DNA of 64,000 nt from Candidatus Poribacteria bacterium. GTDB lineage: Bacteria > Poribacteria > WGA-4E > PCPOR2b. The stretch covers positions 124,001-188,000 of the forward strand of contig JAJECO010000046.1 of assembly GCA_022822005.1 (NCBI GenBank), in the 5' to 3' direction. A model generated the notes under the pieces. The model worked only from the letters and a program-made list of their open reading frames with translations, was not told where the DNA came from and made no database searches. Shown piece after piece: positions 9,445 through 18,137 of this stretch. The position numbers and the translations under genes are program-made. Numbering within the stretch: the stretch's first letter is position 1; every line of letters begins with the position of its first letter.

Positions 9445-9678
9445 GGGTGGCTTTCAGATCAGTACGGTCAGACGCCCACGATCCTTATGTGGTCCGTTGG
9501 GAATGCAGGTGTGCTTGCTCTGTTTGGTACAGCGGAGAGTTTGCTTTGGCTATTTATTGGGATGCTTTCTGCAGCCATCCTGCGAACGGAAATGGCTTAC
9601 GTCGCGGATGTCACGACAGAGGAGGATCGGGAGGAATGGGGCGGATTTATTCGGGAGATGCATCGGGAGATGGACTGA
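9445..9678 (+). pseudogene. Relic of a major facilitator superfamily transporter
   Basis: Read in frame from 9445, the segment begins GWLSDQYGQTPTIL, a decayed copy of the MFS loop 2-3 signature (G-x-L-x-D-R-x-G-R-R/K). It continues through two hydrophobic stretches to AYVADVTTEEDREEWGGF, matching the helix-5/loop region AY-ADVT-EE-R. The frame is closed by TGA at 9430 and 9442 upstream and stops at 9678, giving about 77 codons of a normal 400. No start or ribosome site is convincing. Its last 32 bases overlap the 3' end of the FtsB-like gene on the other strand. An ATG at 9487 would give a 63-residue protein, so expression of a fragment cannot be excluded. Confidence 0.6.
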
Positions 9679-9937
9679 TTTTATATACAACTTCACCGGG
9701 CTTAATGTAGCTAAGTCGTCGTGCCAATCGCTCTTTTGTGAGTGCGTCCGTTTGCAGTTTTTCTACCCGAACTTTTAAGCGATCACGGTCACGCTCGAGT
9801 TCTGCCAACTCGTCCAAGGAACGTTGTTTGATGTCGCGGGCTTCCTGCCAGTTCTGAAACCCTTCCACAAACCGATACAGACTAATCAATAACATAATGA
9901 CCGCGAGAACAGATAGCCCAGGTTGGATCAATCGCAT
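9647..9937 (-). CDS. FtsB/DivIC-family septum formation protein
   Basis: A 96-residue bitopic membrane protein. Residues 7-25 form a single membrane helix. Residues about 30-70 (SLDELAELERDRDRLKVRVE) form a coiled coil. The C-terminal block ARRLSYIKPGEVVYKI is the family's signature. FtsB/DivIC proteins bridge FtsL and FtsQ in the divisome periplasm. The gene lies 18 bases downstream of coaD on the same strand and is probably cotranscribed with it. Confidence 0.85.
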   Translation of the reverse strand: MRLIQPGLSVLAVIMLLISLYRFVEGFQNWQEARDIKQRSLDELAELERDRDRLKVRVEKLQTDALTKERLARRLSYIKPGEVVYKISPSPDASPE

Positions 9938-9955
9938 GGTACGGTCTTCCTCACT

Positions 9956-10486
9956 CTATTTATTTGATTCGTCCCTTGGCGGACCATATTTCTTGACTAA
10001 CATCTCAGCAACAACCGGCGGCACCATCTCTAACAACTTTTTATTATTCATCTGCAGCCCGCCCATCTGTGCCACCTGCATAACCAGTGTTGAACTTAAA
10101 TGGGCGTACTTAGTATTTGCCATCATGAACAACGTATCCACCTGTGGTGCGATTTGGCGATTCATCAGCGACATCTGGAACTCGTTTTCAAAGTCGGAGA
10201 ATGCCCGCAGCCCTCGAACGATTGCAGAGGCACCGCGCTCCTGTGCGTATTGCGCTGTAAGCCCTGAATACTGACCGATGGTAACACTCGGATAAGGTTG
10301 GATAACAGCTTCTAACATCTCAATCCGTTCTTCGAGTGTGAAACGCGTATTCTTGGTAGGATTAATGCCAATCAGCACAGTCAACTCATCGAAAACGGAG
10401 AGCGCGGAAACTCGATCTATTAGGTCTACATGACCGTTAGTGAGCGGATCAAAGCTGCCGGGGTAGACGGCGATTTTTTTCGGCAA
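9956..10486 (-). CDS. coaD: Phosphopantetheine adenylyltransferase
   Basis: CoaD transfers AMP to 4'-phosphopantetheine, the penultimate step of coenzyme A synthesis. The 176-residue product opens with AVYPGSFDPLTNGHVDLI, containing the T/H-x-G-H nucleotide-binding motif. It has the VRGLRAFSDFENE block and the C-terminal HLSSTLV (ISST-like) motif. It starts at TTG (10486), with a GGGGA site upstream; no better start is present. It has about 15 more C-terminal residues than the E. coli protein. Confidence 0.94.
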   Translation of the reverse strand: MPKKIAVYPGSFDPLTNGHVDLIDRVSALSVFDELTVLIGINPTKNTRFTLEERIEMLEAVIQPYPSVTIGQYSGLTAQYAQERGASAIVRGLRAFSDFENEFQMSLMNRQIAPQVDTLFMMANTKYAHLSSTLVMQVAQMGGLQMNNKKLLEMVPPVVAEMLVKKYGPPRDESNK

Positions 10487-10592
10487 GGATATCGTCCCCT
10501 TCTCGCAAGAATGCCATTAAACGATGCTCAGTCAATTGGAATCTTAACACACGGCTATTATATCCGTCAACCCCAAAATCTATGTTGGTTTG

Positions 10593-10645
10593 TTAGCGCA
10601 TTGGTTCATTAATGTGCCAATGAACTCTTGAACGAACGAACTCCT
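10593..10645 (+). repeat. Degenerate GGTTCATTAGTTCATT repeat, copy D
   Basis: GCATTGGTTCATTAATG followed by CCAATGAACTCTTGAACGAACGAAC resembles the repeats near 29.4, 30.9 and 38.5 kb but lacks their ACGTGAAACGTG half. It lies upstream of the CaiB-type gene. Confidence 0.4.
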
Positions 10646-10692
10646 TCTTTCGGGAGAAGAATCTGCCCTCTACAAACAGGAATAAAGTATGG

Positions 10693-10698
10693 TAAAAT
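10693..10698 (+). promoter_or_regulatory. Possible -10 box for the CaiB gene
   Basis: TATGGTAAAAT ends in a -10-like TAAAAT 39 bases before the start. The -35 (TACAAA, 16 bases upstream) is weak. The same string TATGGTAAAAT occurs before uvrA. Confidence 0.35.
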
Positions 10699-10736
10699 AG
10701 GAAACGACATTATCCTCAAAGGAGAAAGGAAGATAA

Positions 10737-11924
10737 ATGGCAGGTCCATTAAAAGGAATACGGGTTTTAGATCTCACGCGTATTTTAGCAGGTCCCTACG
10801 CGACAATGATCTTGCGAGACCTTGGTGCGGAGGTGATCAAGATTGAGCAGCCGGAAACGGGAGACGAAGCAAGGGATTTCGGTCCCTTTAAGAATGACTT
10901 CAGTCTCTACTTTATGAGTGTTAATCGAGGGAAAAAAAGCGTTACTTTGAACCTGAAATCTCCACGCGGCAAGGAGCTCTTTCTGGAATTGGTCAAAGGT
11001 TCGGACATCCTCGTCGAGAACTTTCGACCGGGGACGATGGAAAAACTTGGATTGGATTATGAGTCGCTCAAAAAACACCACCCGTCTCTGCTCTATGCCG
11101 CCTGCTCAGGATTTGGACAGACCGGACCGTATGCAATGCGGGGCGCATACGATATGATCATCCAAGGGATGGGAGGAATCATCAGTATAACCGGCGAACC
11201 AGATCGCCCACCTGTGCGCGTAGGCACCTCGATTGGCGATATAACATCGGCGTTGTTCACCACTATCGGCATCCTGTCCGCACTTAGGCATCGCGACCAA
11301 ACCGGCGAAGGGCAGCTCATTGACGTTGGGATGTTAGATTGTCAGGTAGCAATTTTGGAGAATGCAATGGTCCGCTATTTTTCCAACGGCGACATTCCAC
11401 GTCCATTGGGTAGGCGGCATCCGGCAATAACGCCGTTCGAGGTTTTTGAATCCGCAGATGGCTATGTGGTTATCGCAATTGGAAATAACGAACTGTGGCG
11501 GAAGTTTTGTGAACATGTCGGTCGGCCTGAATTGATTGACGATGAGCGGTTTCACACAAATGCGCTGCGCACTGAGAACCACGAGTCCCTTTTCCCGATC
11601 CTCACTGAAATCATGTGCCGTCGCACAACCGATGCGTGGGTCGAAGCGTTGGAGGCGATAGGTGTACCGTGCGGCCCAGTAAACACCGTCGATAAGGTGG
11701 CAAATGACCCCCAAGTATTGGCGCGAGATATGATTGCTGAGGTAGAACATGGGGTGACCGGCACCGTTCAGATCCCGGGAATCCCAATTAAACTCTCAGA
11801 GACACCCGGTCAGATCGATGCTCCCGCACCAAATCTGGGCGAGCACACATCAGAAGTGTTGAAGGACTTGCTGAAGCTAACGGCAGAAGAGGTTAATCAA
11901 TTGAAACAGGACGGGGTTCTATAA
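10737..11924 (+). CDS. Class III (CaiB/BaiF) CoA-transferase
   Basis: A 395-residue family III CoA-transferase, which moves CoA between carboxylic acids through an aspartyl-CoA thioester. Family blocks visible are GIRVLDLTRILAGPYATMIL, LGAEVIKIEQP, SVNRGKKSVTLNLK and GQTGPYAMRGAYDMIIQ, where D139 is the expected catalytic aspartate. The C-terminal domain has FEVFESADGYVVIAIGN. AAAGGAGAAAGGAAG precedes the ATG. It is followed 20 bases later by a large hydrolase gene, suggesting an operon for activating and degrading a carboxylic acid. The acid is unknown. Confidence 0.92.
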   Translation: MAGPLKGIRVLDLTRILAGPYATMILRDLGAEVIKIEQPETGDEARDFGPFKNDFSLYFMSVNRGKKSVTLNLKSPRGKELFLELVKGSDILVENFRPGTMEKLGLDYESLKKHHPSLLYAACSGFGQTGPYAMRGAYDMIIQGMGGIISITGEPDRPPVRVGTSIGDITSALFTTIGILSALRHRDQTGEGQLIDVGMLDCQVAILENAMVRYFSNGDIPRPLGRRHPAITPFEVFESADGYVVIAIGNNELWRKFCEHVGRPELIDDERFHTNALRTENHESLFPILTEIMCRRTTDAWVEALEAIGVPCGPVNTVDKVANDPQVLARDMIAEVEHGVTGTVQIPGIPIKLSETPGQIDAPAPNLGEHTSEVLKDLLKLTAEEVNQLKQDGVL

Positions 11925-11944
11925 AACGTGGAGGAGGATTTCCT

Positions 11945-14239
11945 ATGTATACTTCTACATTTGGTCTTTGGTTTTTGGCTGCAGCGGTATCAGCAGAGGG
12001 TGACACGTTGCCGGGAACAGACCATCTAACGATGGAAGGCGATCTCGCCGCCAAAATGGTAGCGAGCATGGACGAGTATGTAGCGCAAGCGGTCGAGGAT
12101 TCTGTCAAATCCCGTCAGCAGCTATGGGACCGGGATTATCGCTCACATGAAGCCTATGCCACTTCGGTTGCACCAAATCGTGAACGTTTCAGGAATTATA
12201 TCGGTTGCGTGGATGAACGGACACCGATTGATGCCCTCCACTATATCGCCACAACGGCGCAGACAGCCGAAATCGCAAAGACCGAAGATTATACCGTGTC
12301 CGCTGTGCGGTGGCCCGTATTTGACGGCGTGGATGGAGAAGGACTTCTACTTGAGCCGGAGAGAGAGCCTGTCGCTCAAATAGTAGCACTTCCCGATGCG
12401 GACTGGACACCGGAGATGCTTGTGGGGTTAGCGGACGGAGTATCACAGGAGGCACAGTTTGCCCGTCGCCTGGCTGAACAAGGATGTCGGGTTGTCGTAC
12501 CCACGTTGATAGATCGGGATGACAGATGGTCGGGCAACCCGAAAATTGGTCGCATGACCAACCAGACCCACCGTGAATTTATCTATCGCATGGCGTTTGA
12601 GTTAGGGCGACACATCATCGGCTACGAGGTCCAGAAGATCATCGCATTGGTGGATTGGATGAGCGGTAAGGAAAATCATCCGCCGATTGGAGCGATGGGC
12701 TACGGCGAGGGTGCGCTGATAGTACTTTACAGCGCTGCTGTGGACACACGGATCGACGCAGCGGTTGTCAGTGGCTATTTTCAATCGCGTGAAGAGGTTT
12801 GGAAAGAACCGATTTATCGAAATGTTTGGGCGCTGCTGCACGAATTTGGCGATGCAGAGATAGCGAGCCTCATTGCGCCACGAACGTTGATTGTTGAAGC
12901 CAGCCAAGGTGTCGAGATTGATGCCCCCCCGCCGGTCCGTGACGGGCGATCGGGCGCTGCACCGGGAAGCTTGACCACACCACCACTGGAATCGGTGAAA
13001 GCAGAATTTGATCGGGCTCAGGCATTGTATGAGCAGTTAGGGGTCGGGCAGAATCTCAGCCTTGTGGAGTCGGGCAACGGCGTTGGCTCACCCGGATCTG
13101 ATGCTGCGCTGGTTGGTCTCCTTAACGCACTCGGTCAGGATCAGTCGCTCGTCCCGTCAGGGACGCCGCCACAGGACAAACGCACAGGGTTTTCGTCCGA
13201 GACACGGCTACACCGACAGTTTCATCAACTGATAGGATTCACACAAGATGCAATGCGTCAAGCCGCATCTCGACGTGAAGCACTTTGGTCACAATCAGAT
13301 CGTTCGTCTATTGAGCGGTGGCAGGAAACCTGTCAGCACTATCGTGATCATCTCTGGGATGAAGTTATCGGCAGATGTCCACCGCCGAGCGTCCCAACCA
13401 ATCCCCGGACCCGATTGGCTTACGACGAACCGGGTTTTAAGGGATATGAAGTTGTACTTGACGTTTGGGAGGACACATTTGCGTACGGTATCCTACTCGT
13501 CCCCAAAGGGATTGGGCCGGACGAGCGTCGTCCGGTGGTGGTCTGTCAGCACGGATTGGAGGGCAGATCACAGGACGTAGTCGATCCGAGAATCGAATCT
13601 CCATACAACGCTTACGGCGCTGATTTGGCAAATCAGGGTTTCGTCGTCTACGCGCCTCAAAATGCCTACATCGGTCAGGACGCCTTCCGCGTCATCCAAC
13701 GCAAAGCAAACCCCGTCAAGTGGTCGCTCTTTTCGCTGATCACCCGCCAACATGAACGGACGCTTGCGTGGCTTGGGGAACAACCCTTTGTGGACGCTGA
13801 ACGGATCGGATTCTACGGACTCTCCTACGGTGGCAAGACCGCTATGCGCGTTCCTGCGCTGCTCGACGGTTATGCGTTGTCTATCTGCTCGGCGGATTTC
13901 AACGAGTGGATCGTCAAAAATGCGACATATGATTCTCGCTACAGCTATATGTTCACCGGCGAATATGAGATGCCAGAGTTCAATCTTGGCAACACTTTTA
14001 ACTATGCGGAGATGGCGTGGCTGATCGCGCCCAGACCATTTATGGTTGAGCGTGGGCATCACGATGGCGTGGCACCGGACGAATGGGTCGCCTACGAATA
14101 CGCAATTGTAAGACACCTGTATGCCAACCTCGGCATCTCGGATCGGACGGAGATTGAGTTCTTCAACAGCGGGCACGAGATTAACGGCGAGGGAACGTTC
14201 GAATTTCTGCACCGCCATCTGACTGGAGGAAGCTCATAA
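11945..14239 (+). CDS. Two-domain alpha/beta hydrolase with an apparently inactive first domain
   Basis: A 764-residue protein with two hydrolase-like halves, resembling dienelactone hydrolase/acetyl-xylan esterase (abhydrolase_7-like) proteins. The second half (about 420-764) has the nucleophile elbow G625-L-S627-Y-G-G, an acidic region near E702-D707 in MVERGHHDG, and H744 in NSGHEING as the probable catalytic histidine. The first half (about 90-350) has G252-Y-G-E-G256 at the matching elbow, so the nucleophile Ser is Gly and this half is probably not catalytic. Residues 1-18 are hydrophobic and may be a weak signal peptide (AVSA/EG). It follows the CaiB gene by 20 bases behind GGAGGA. The substrate is unknown. 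Confidence 0.78.
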   Translation: MYTSTFGLWFLAAAVSAEGDTLPGTDHLTMEGDLAAKMVASMDEYVAQAVEDSVKSRQQLWDRDYRSHEAYATSVAPNRERFRNYIGCVDERTPIDALHYIATTAQTAEIAKTEDYTVSAVRWPVFDGVDGEGLLLEPEREPVAQIVALPDADWTPEMLVGLADGVSQEAQFARRLAEQGCRVVVPTLIDRDDRWSGNPKIGRMTNQTHREFIYRMAFELGRHIIGYEVQKIIALVDWMSGKENHPPIGAMGYGEGALIVLYSAAVDTRIDAAVVSGYFQSREEVWKEPIYRNVWALLHEFGDAEIASLIAPRTLIVEASQGVEIDAPPPVRDGRSGAAPGSLTTPPLESVKAEFDRAQALYEQLGVGQNLSLVESGNGVGSPGSDAALVGLLNALGQDQSLVPSGTPPQDKRTGFSSETRLHRQFHQLIGFTQDAMRQAASRREALWSQSDRSSIERWQETCQHYRDHLWDEVIGRCPPPSVPTNPRTRLAYDEPGFKGYEVVLDVWEDTFAYGILLVPKGIGPDERRPVVVCQHGLEGRSQDVVDPRIESPYNAYGADLANQGFVVYAPQNAYIGQDAFRVIQRKANPVKWSLFSLITRQHERTLAWLGEQPFVDAERIGFYGLSYGGKTAMRVPALLDGYALSICSADFNEWIVKNATYDSRYSYMFTGEYEMPEFNLGNTFNYAEMAWLIAPRPFMVERGHHDGVAPDEWVAYEYAIVRHLYANLGISDRTEIEFFNSGHEINGEGTFEFLHRHLTGGSS

Positions 14240-14261
14240 ATAGAATGGAGTTAGGATAGTT

Positions 14262-14312
14262 GACTCTGTTTAGCCACGAATTAGACAACAATTATCTACA
14301 CTGATTTCAAAG
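14262..14312. repeat. Intergenic GCCACGAATTAGAC element
   Basis: The stretch TTAGCCACGAATTAGAC...CACTGATTTC looks like a dispersed repeat of a kind seen between genes in other bacteria. Only one copy occurs in this window, so the call rests on general recognition. Confidence 0.3.
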
Positions 14313-14319
14313 GAATAAA

Positions 14320-15102
14320 ATGGATCAAATTCACGACGCTGTGCGTCAACAGTTTAGTCAACACGCCGAATATTACGCCCAGAGCAAGGTGCACTCAGAG
14401 GGAGAAACGCTGGGGGTGCTTGTCGATTTTGCAGAGCCAACTGGCACCGAAAAAGTTCTCGATATCGCCACCGGGACAGGTTTCACAGCCTTCGCCTTCG
14501 CCCCAAAGGTTGCACACGTTACCGCGACAGATCTGACCCCAGCGATGTTGGATCAGGCGGAAGCACTTGCCGGTGAGCGCGGACTACAGAACATCGACTT
14601 CCAAGTCGCTTCGGCAGAAGCCTTACCTTTTGAAGATGAATCTTTCGATTTGGTGACGTGCAGGATCGCCCCGCACCATTTTCGGGAGGTTCCACAATTC
14701 CTGTCGGAAACCCATCGGGTGTTGCGTCCGGGCGGACTGTTCTGCATGGTGGATTCCGTCTGTCCAGAGTCGGAGCAACTCATCGAGTGGCAAAACCGTG
14801 TCGAGAAATTGCGGGATCATTCTCACGTATGGGGGTATCCGCCCTCGCAGTGGCGAGAGATGATTGAGGGAACCGGATTCACGATTGAGAACGAGGTGCA
14901 CACGCATAATGCGCTTCAACCGTTTTCGTGGTGGGCAGACCGCCCCGGCAACTCGCCGGAGCGGGTTCGGCAGATCCGCGCTGCCTTTGATGAGTTGGCA
15001 CCGGAAGAGGAACCGATCTTTGCCATTCGGCGGGAGACGGGAGAGTTTTACTTCGCATGGCCCATGTACTGCGTCAAAGCGCGAAAATCAACTTCATCGT
15101 GA
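14320..15102 (+). CDS. SAM-dependent class I methyltransferase
   Basis: A 260-residue methyltransferase of the UbiE/Methyltransf_11 type. SAM-binding motif I is VLDIATGTG (46-54). The acidic loop follows in HVTATDLTPAMLDQA, and motif IV is about FDLVTCRIAPHHF. HRVLRPGGLFCMVD is the post-motif strand-turn typical of the group. The ATG follows AAAGGAATAAA. It is about 80 bases downstream of the hydrolase and on the same strand, so it may belong to the same transcript. The substrate is not indicated. Confidence 0.9.
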   Translation: MDQIHDAVRQQFSQHAEYYAQSKVHSEGETLGVLVDFAEPTGTEKVLDIATGTGFTAFAFAPKVAHVTATDLTPAMLDQAEALAGERGLQNIDFQVASAEALPFEDESFDLVTCRIAPHHFREVPQFLSETHRVLRPGGLFCMVDSVCPESEQLIEWQNRVEKLRDHSHVWGYPPSQWREMIEGTGFTIENEVHTHNALQPFSWWADRPGNSPERVRQIRAAFDELAPEEEPIFAIRRETGEFYFAWPMYCVKARKSTSS

Positions 15103-15138
15103 TAAACCGGTACTCTACAACACGATTGCAAGCCGCTT

Positions 15139-15972
15139 CTAACCGTCGCCAACGATCTTATCCGGCTCTCTTGGTATAAGTTCCAGCGGTTGGACAATCT
15201 GCCGACGTTCGGGGGTCAGACGTTCCAACAGTTCCGGTGAGGGTTGATAACCGTATCGGAAATTGCCCCACGATGGACCATAGCGATAGACGATAGTTCG
15301 GCGGATGCCCGGATTTGTTCGTTTCGCTGAACCGTGTGCGGCTCCATCTACGAAAAGCAGCGCATCACCTGCTTTCATGTGGATTTCAACCGCCCCTTCA
15401 ATCCCTTCGACCGTCGCTCCCACCGCCATTCTGTGTTCATCGTAGTGCGGGTGTCTGAAGTTAGATTTATGACTACCGGGGATAATCATCGTACCGCCAT
15501 CGCCGGGGTTAAAGTCAGTCAGTGCGATGAGAATATCAATCTGCCCGCACATGAACCGTCCATTGTGATAACGGAACTGGTTTCGATGGATGGGTGGATA
15601 GCCACCAGAGTGCAATCCAATGGCTTCTCCGGGACCGCGAAAAGTAGCGAAGTTTTCATCTATAAACAGAGGACCGTGGTGGTAATCAAAAGAACCTTCT
15701 CCCCCGACAAAGTGTTTAACCTTATCAATCCACGAAGGGTGATCAATCAACCGCTCGAACGGTTCGCCTGCCTCATAAATCTGTTGTAGATTGAAACCGT
15801 CAGTCGTGCCATAGCGGTGTGCGTGAACGTAACCGTACCATTCACCCTGTTCCAATGGCGGTATTGCATCGAGACATTCGTTGAGTTCTGCAACCTCTTC
15901 GGAGGTCAAGGCATTTGGCAACACGACATAGCCACGTAAGTCAAATAGATAGATTTCGAGATCAGAAACCAT
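15139..15972 (-). CDS. Phytanoyl-CoA dioxygenase-like protein, HxG variant (PhyH 1)
   Basis: A 277-residue Fe(II)/2-oxoglutarate enzyme of the PhyH superfamily. The double-stranded beta-helix region carries LHSGG (H121-S-G123), GDGGTMIIPGSHKSNF (158-172), the distal histidine in AAHGS (H213) and the 2-oxoglutarate-binding arginine in GIRRTIVYRYGP (R224/R225). The Asp of the canonical HxD iron motif is replaced by Gly. GAGGAGGA precedes the ATG. It is followed upstream on the same strand by a second PhyH gene. Hydroxylation of a small or lipid-like molecule is the family expectation. Confidence 0.87.
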   Translation of the reverse strand: MVSDLEIYLFDLRGYVVLPNALTSEEVAELNECLDAIPPLEQGEWYGYVHAHRYGTTDGFNLQQIYEAGEPFERLIDHPSWIDKVKHFVGGEGSFDYHHGPLFIDENFATFRGPGEAIGLHSGGYPPIHRNQFRYHNGRFMCGQIDILIALTDFNPGDGGTMIIPGSHKSNFRHPHYDEHRMAVGATVEGIEGAVEIHMKAGDALLFVDGAAHGSAKRTNPGIRRTIVYRYGPSWGNFRYGYQPSPELLERLTPERRQIVQPLELIPREPDKIVGDG

Positions 15973-16025
15973 AAGTCCTCCTCTGATTCATTGTTCGTTA
16001 TCTCAGTATGTAAGTCCTATTGGGT

Positions 16026-16760
16026 TTAATCGTCATCCAACGCCAGGACATTGCGAACAAGCGGGGAGAGTCGATCCTGAACTTCGGGCGACAGATATTT
16101 CCTTTGTTCAAGCTGCTGTGGCAATCCACGCCGTGTGAAATAGCCGTGCATGACCCGTCGTCGTCGGCCTGATGGATTGGCGGACGCCCCGTGAAGGATG
16201 TGCGCGTTAATGATGATGACGCTGCCGGCCGGGATTTTAGCATAGACCACACCCGCCTCATCGTCGGGCGGAGGGGCATCGGTTTTATGGCTGCCCGGAA
16301 CCAGCCGGGTCGCCCCGTTAGCTTTGCTCATGTCATCGATTGCCCACAGTGAATTGGCAACAATGGGTCCCGTATCGGGTACGGGTGGTCCATCGCGGTG
16401 GAGGCCTTGGTTGCCTTGGTTCTTCAACGGCTCCAAGGAATTGAGACTGGAAAGGATGCAATCTTCCCCAAGCAGGTGACGGGCGAGGTCATAGACAGGG
16501 CTTCGCAAAAATATCGACTCAAAGAAGGCCCCCTTGTTTACAAGGTTAGAGGCAAAATGGTAACCTTCAACCTTCCGAAGTCCATCGCGTTCAGGATCAT
16601 AGGTTGCATAGATGCTATCTATTGCACCTCGGAGAAAGCGAAGTTCATCTTCGGTCAGAACATTCGAAGCTATGGTAAATCCATTCTCCTCCAGATTTTG
16701 GATGTGGTTTTGGAAAGCAGCATCGGCTGTCGGAGATTTACTGTTAAGAGATTGCGTCAT
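16026..16760 (-). CDS. Phytanoyl-CoA dioxygenase-like protein, canonical HxD (PhyH 2)
   Basis: A 244-residue PhyH family protein with an intact iron triad: GLHRDGP (H121-x-D123) and ILHGAS (H190), followed by RRRRVMHGYF containing the 2-oxoglutarate arginine. The PGSHKTDAPPPDDE segment is typical of short bacterial PhyH proteins. It lies 53 bases upstream of PhyH 1 on the same strand, so the two probably form an operon. No good ribosome site precedes the ATG at 16760. A dispersed repeat lies about 40 bases upstream of the start. Confidence 0.9.
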   Translation of the reverse strand: MTQSLNSKSPTADAAFQNHIQNLEENGFTIASNVLTEDELRFLRGAIDSIYATYDPERDGLRKVEGYHFASNLVNKGAFFESIFLRSPVYDLARHLLGEDCILSSLNSLEPLKNQGNQGLHRDGPPVPDTGPIVANSLWAIDDMSKANGATRLVPGSHKTDAPPPDDEAGVVYAKIPAGSVIIINAHILHGASANPSGRRRRVMHGYFTRRGLPQQLEQRKYLSPEVQDRLSPLVRNVLALDDD

Positions 16761-16800
16761 CTTCGCACGCTTAGTGTGGACGGAACCGTAAGTTATATCT

Positions 16801-16879
16801 GGTAGATTTTAGAATTACTTAGACACTTTCAATGCACAGCCAACCCCCTAAATCCCCCTTGTCAGGGGGACTTTGGCAA
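16801..16879 (+). repeat. 79-base dispersed repeat R1, copy 1
   Basis: This matches the reverse complement of 26680-26758 at about 72 of 79 positions by eye. It contains the hairpin CCCCCT-TGTC-AGGGGG. The core CAACCCCCTAAATCCCCC is identical in both copies. It lies upstream of the PhyH pair. Confidence 0.85.
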
Positions 16880-16949
16880 CTTCACGAATGTCGGAGTATT
16901 AGTAAATGTCCACTTATTTCTCTAATTCACCATCTGTGGCATGACCTGT

Positions 16950-18080
16950 TTATCGGTCTTGCACAGACCCGTCAAAGCCAATAGGTGTATCCAATATCTT
17001 GTCCTGAACGGGATAGCTCAAAGCCGCTTCGTTCAGTTCAATCCCTAATCCCGGTCCCTCAGGCACTGTCAGATACCCCTCCTTCAGTTCTAACGGTTCA
17101 ACAAGCAGATCGCTCTTGGGCGGTTCCGCCTCGCCGGTGTACTCTTGAAGCGCGAAGTTAGGAATTGCCGCATCCAACTGCACACACGCCGCAGTGCTCA
17201 CCGGACTAAGCGGGTTATGTGGAATAACTTTGACGTGGTGTGCCTCCGCCATCCCTGCCACCTTCTTGCACCCCGTCAGTCCACCGCAGAGGCATAGATC
17301 CGGACGGATGTAGGAGGTCGCCTTGGCTTCAAGGAGTTGTTGGAATTCAAAGATGCTCGCGAATCGCTCCCCTGTTGCGATAGGCAGGTTGCACTGGTCT
17401 TGTACGTCACCCATGATCGCCGGACTATCCGGCAGCATCGGGTCTTCGTAAAAATAGGGGTTGAACTGTTCCAACCGCCGTCCCAACCAGATTGATTCCG
17501 CAGGATTCATCTGCCGGTGAATCTCGACACAGATATCAACCGAATTACCGACAGCATCGCGCACCGCCCCTACACGACGCACCGCCTCGTCTGCCCATTC
17601 TGAGTATGATTTATGGAGATGAAAATCTTGGGGAAATGGTGAGAAACGGAGTGCAGTAAAGCCTTGCCCCGCCTTTTTCACGGCATCCGCCGCTAAGTCA
17701 TCCACGGTTGCGCCGCCCACGTGCATGTAACAACGGACACGGTGGCGCGTCATACCGCCCATCAGGTCGTAGATCGGCACACCAAGCCGCTTCCCTTTGA
17801 TGTCCCACAGCGCGATGTCAATGGCAGAAAGCGCGCCTTGAACGACTGACCCCATGAAGTGCGATGAGCGATAGAGCCACTGATAGTGGTGTTCGATAAG
17901 CGACGGATCTTTGCCGATCAGATACGGTGACATAACCTCCAGCATCGTTTTGGTTGGGCGTTGCCAACCGTGAACGCCGCCCTCTCCAATACCAACTGTG
18001 CCATCTTCGCAGTGAATCTTGATTAGAAGCCACCGATCCCAGAGAATCGTTTCTACCCGTTCAATCTTCGTTTTCTGCAT
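16950..18080 (-). CDS. Enolase-superfamily (MR/MLE) dehydratase-like enzyme, paralog 3
   Basis: A 376-residue MR/MLE protein of the galactonate-dehydratase-like group. The barrel motifs are VEIHRQM (E186-I-H188), FYEDPML (E212), IATGERF (E238), RPDLCLCGGLTGC (D261) and IPHNPLSP (H288). A Glu replaces the usual Asp at the first metal ligand, a conservative change compared with paralogs 1 and 2. AAGGAAAA precedes the ATG. It follows the metallo-hydrolase gene (18138-18935) by 57 bases on the same strand. Acid-sugar dehydration is the likely chemistry, with the substrate unknown. Confidence 0.87.
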   Translation of the reverse strand: MQKTKIERVETILWDRWLLIKIHCEDGTVGIGEGGVHGWQRPTKTMLEVMSPYLIGKDPSLIEHHYQWLYRSSHFMGSVVQGALSAIDIALWDIKGKRLGVPIYDLMGGMTRHRVRCYMHVGGATVDDLAADAVKKAGQGFTALRFSPFPQDFHLHKSYSEWADEAVRRVGAVRDAVGNSVDICVEIHRQMNPAESIWLGRRLEQFNPYFYEDPMLPDSPAIMGDVQDQCNLPIATGERFASIFEFQQLLEAKATSYIRPDLCLCGGLTGCKKVAGMAEAHHVKVIPHNPLSPVSTAACVQLDAAIPNFALQEYTGEAEPPKSDLLVEPLELKEGYLTVPEGPGLGIELNEAALSYPVQDKILDTPIGFDGSVQDR

Positions 18081-18137
18081 TATGTTATTTTTCCTTTCAG
18101 TATATGAACAGCGTTGCGGTGCTTCACCGATGATATG

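Noticed and set aside
9487-9678. A real 63-codon membrane protein
   Set aside because: The frame continues upstream into the MFS signature before any start, and there is no ribosome site, so a relic is the better explanation.
13568-14218. Antisense 216-codon open frame inside the hydrolase gene
   Set aside because: It lies entirely opposite a well-supported hydrolase domain and has no recognisable motif; it is explained by codon bias of the real gene.
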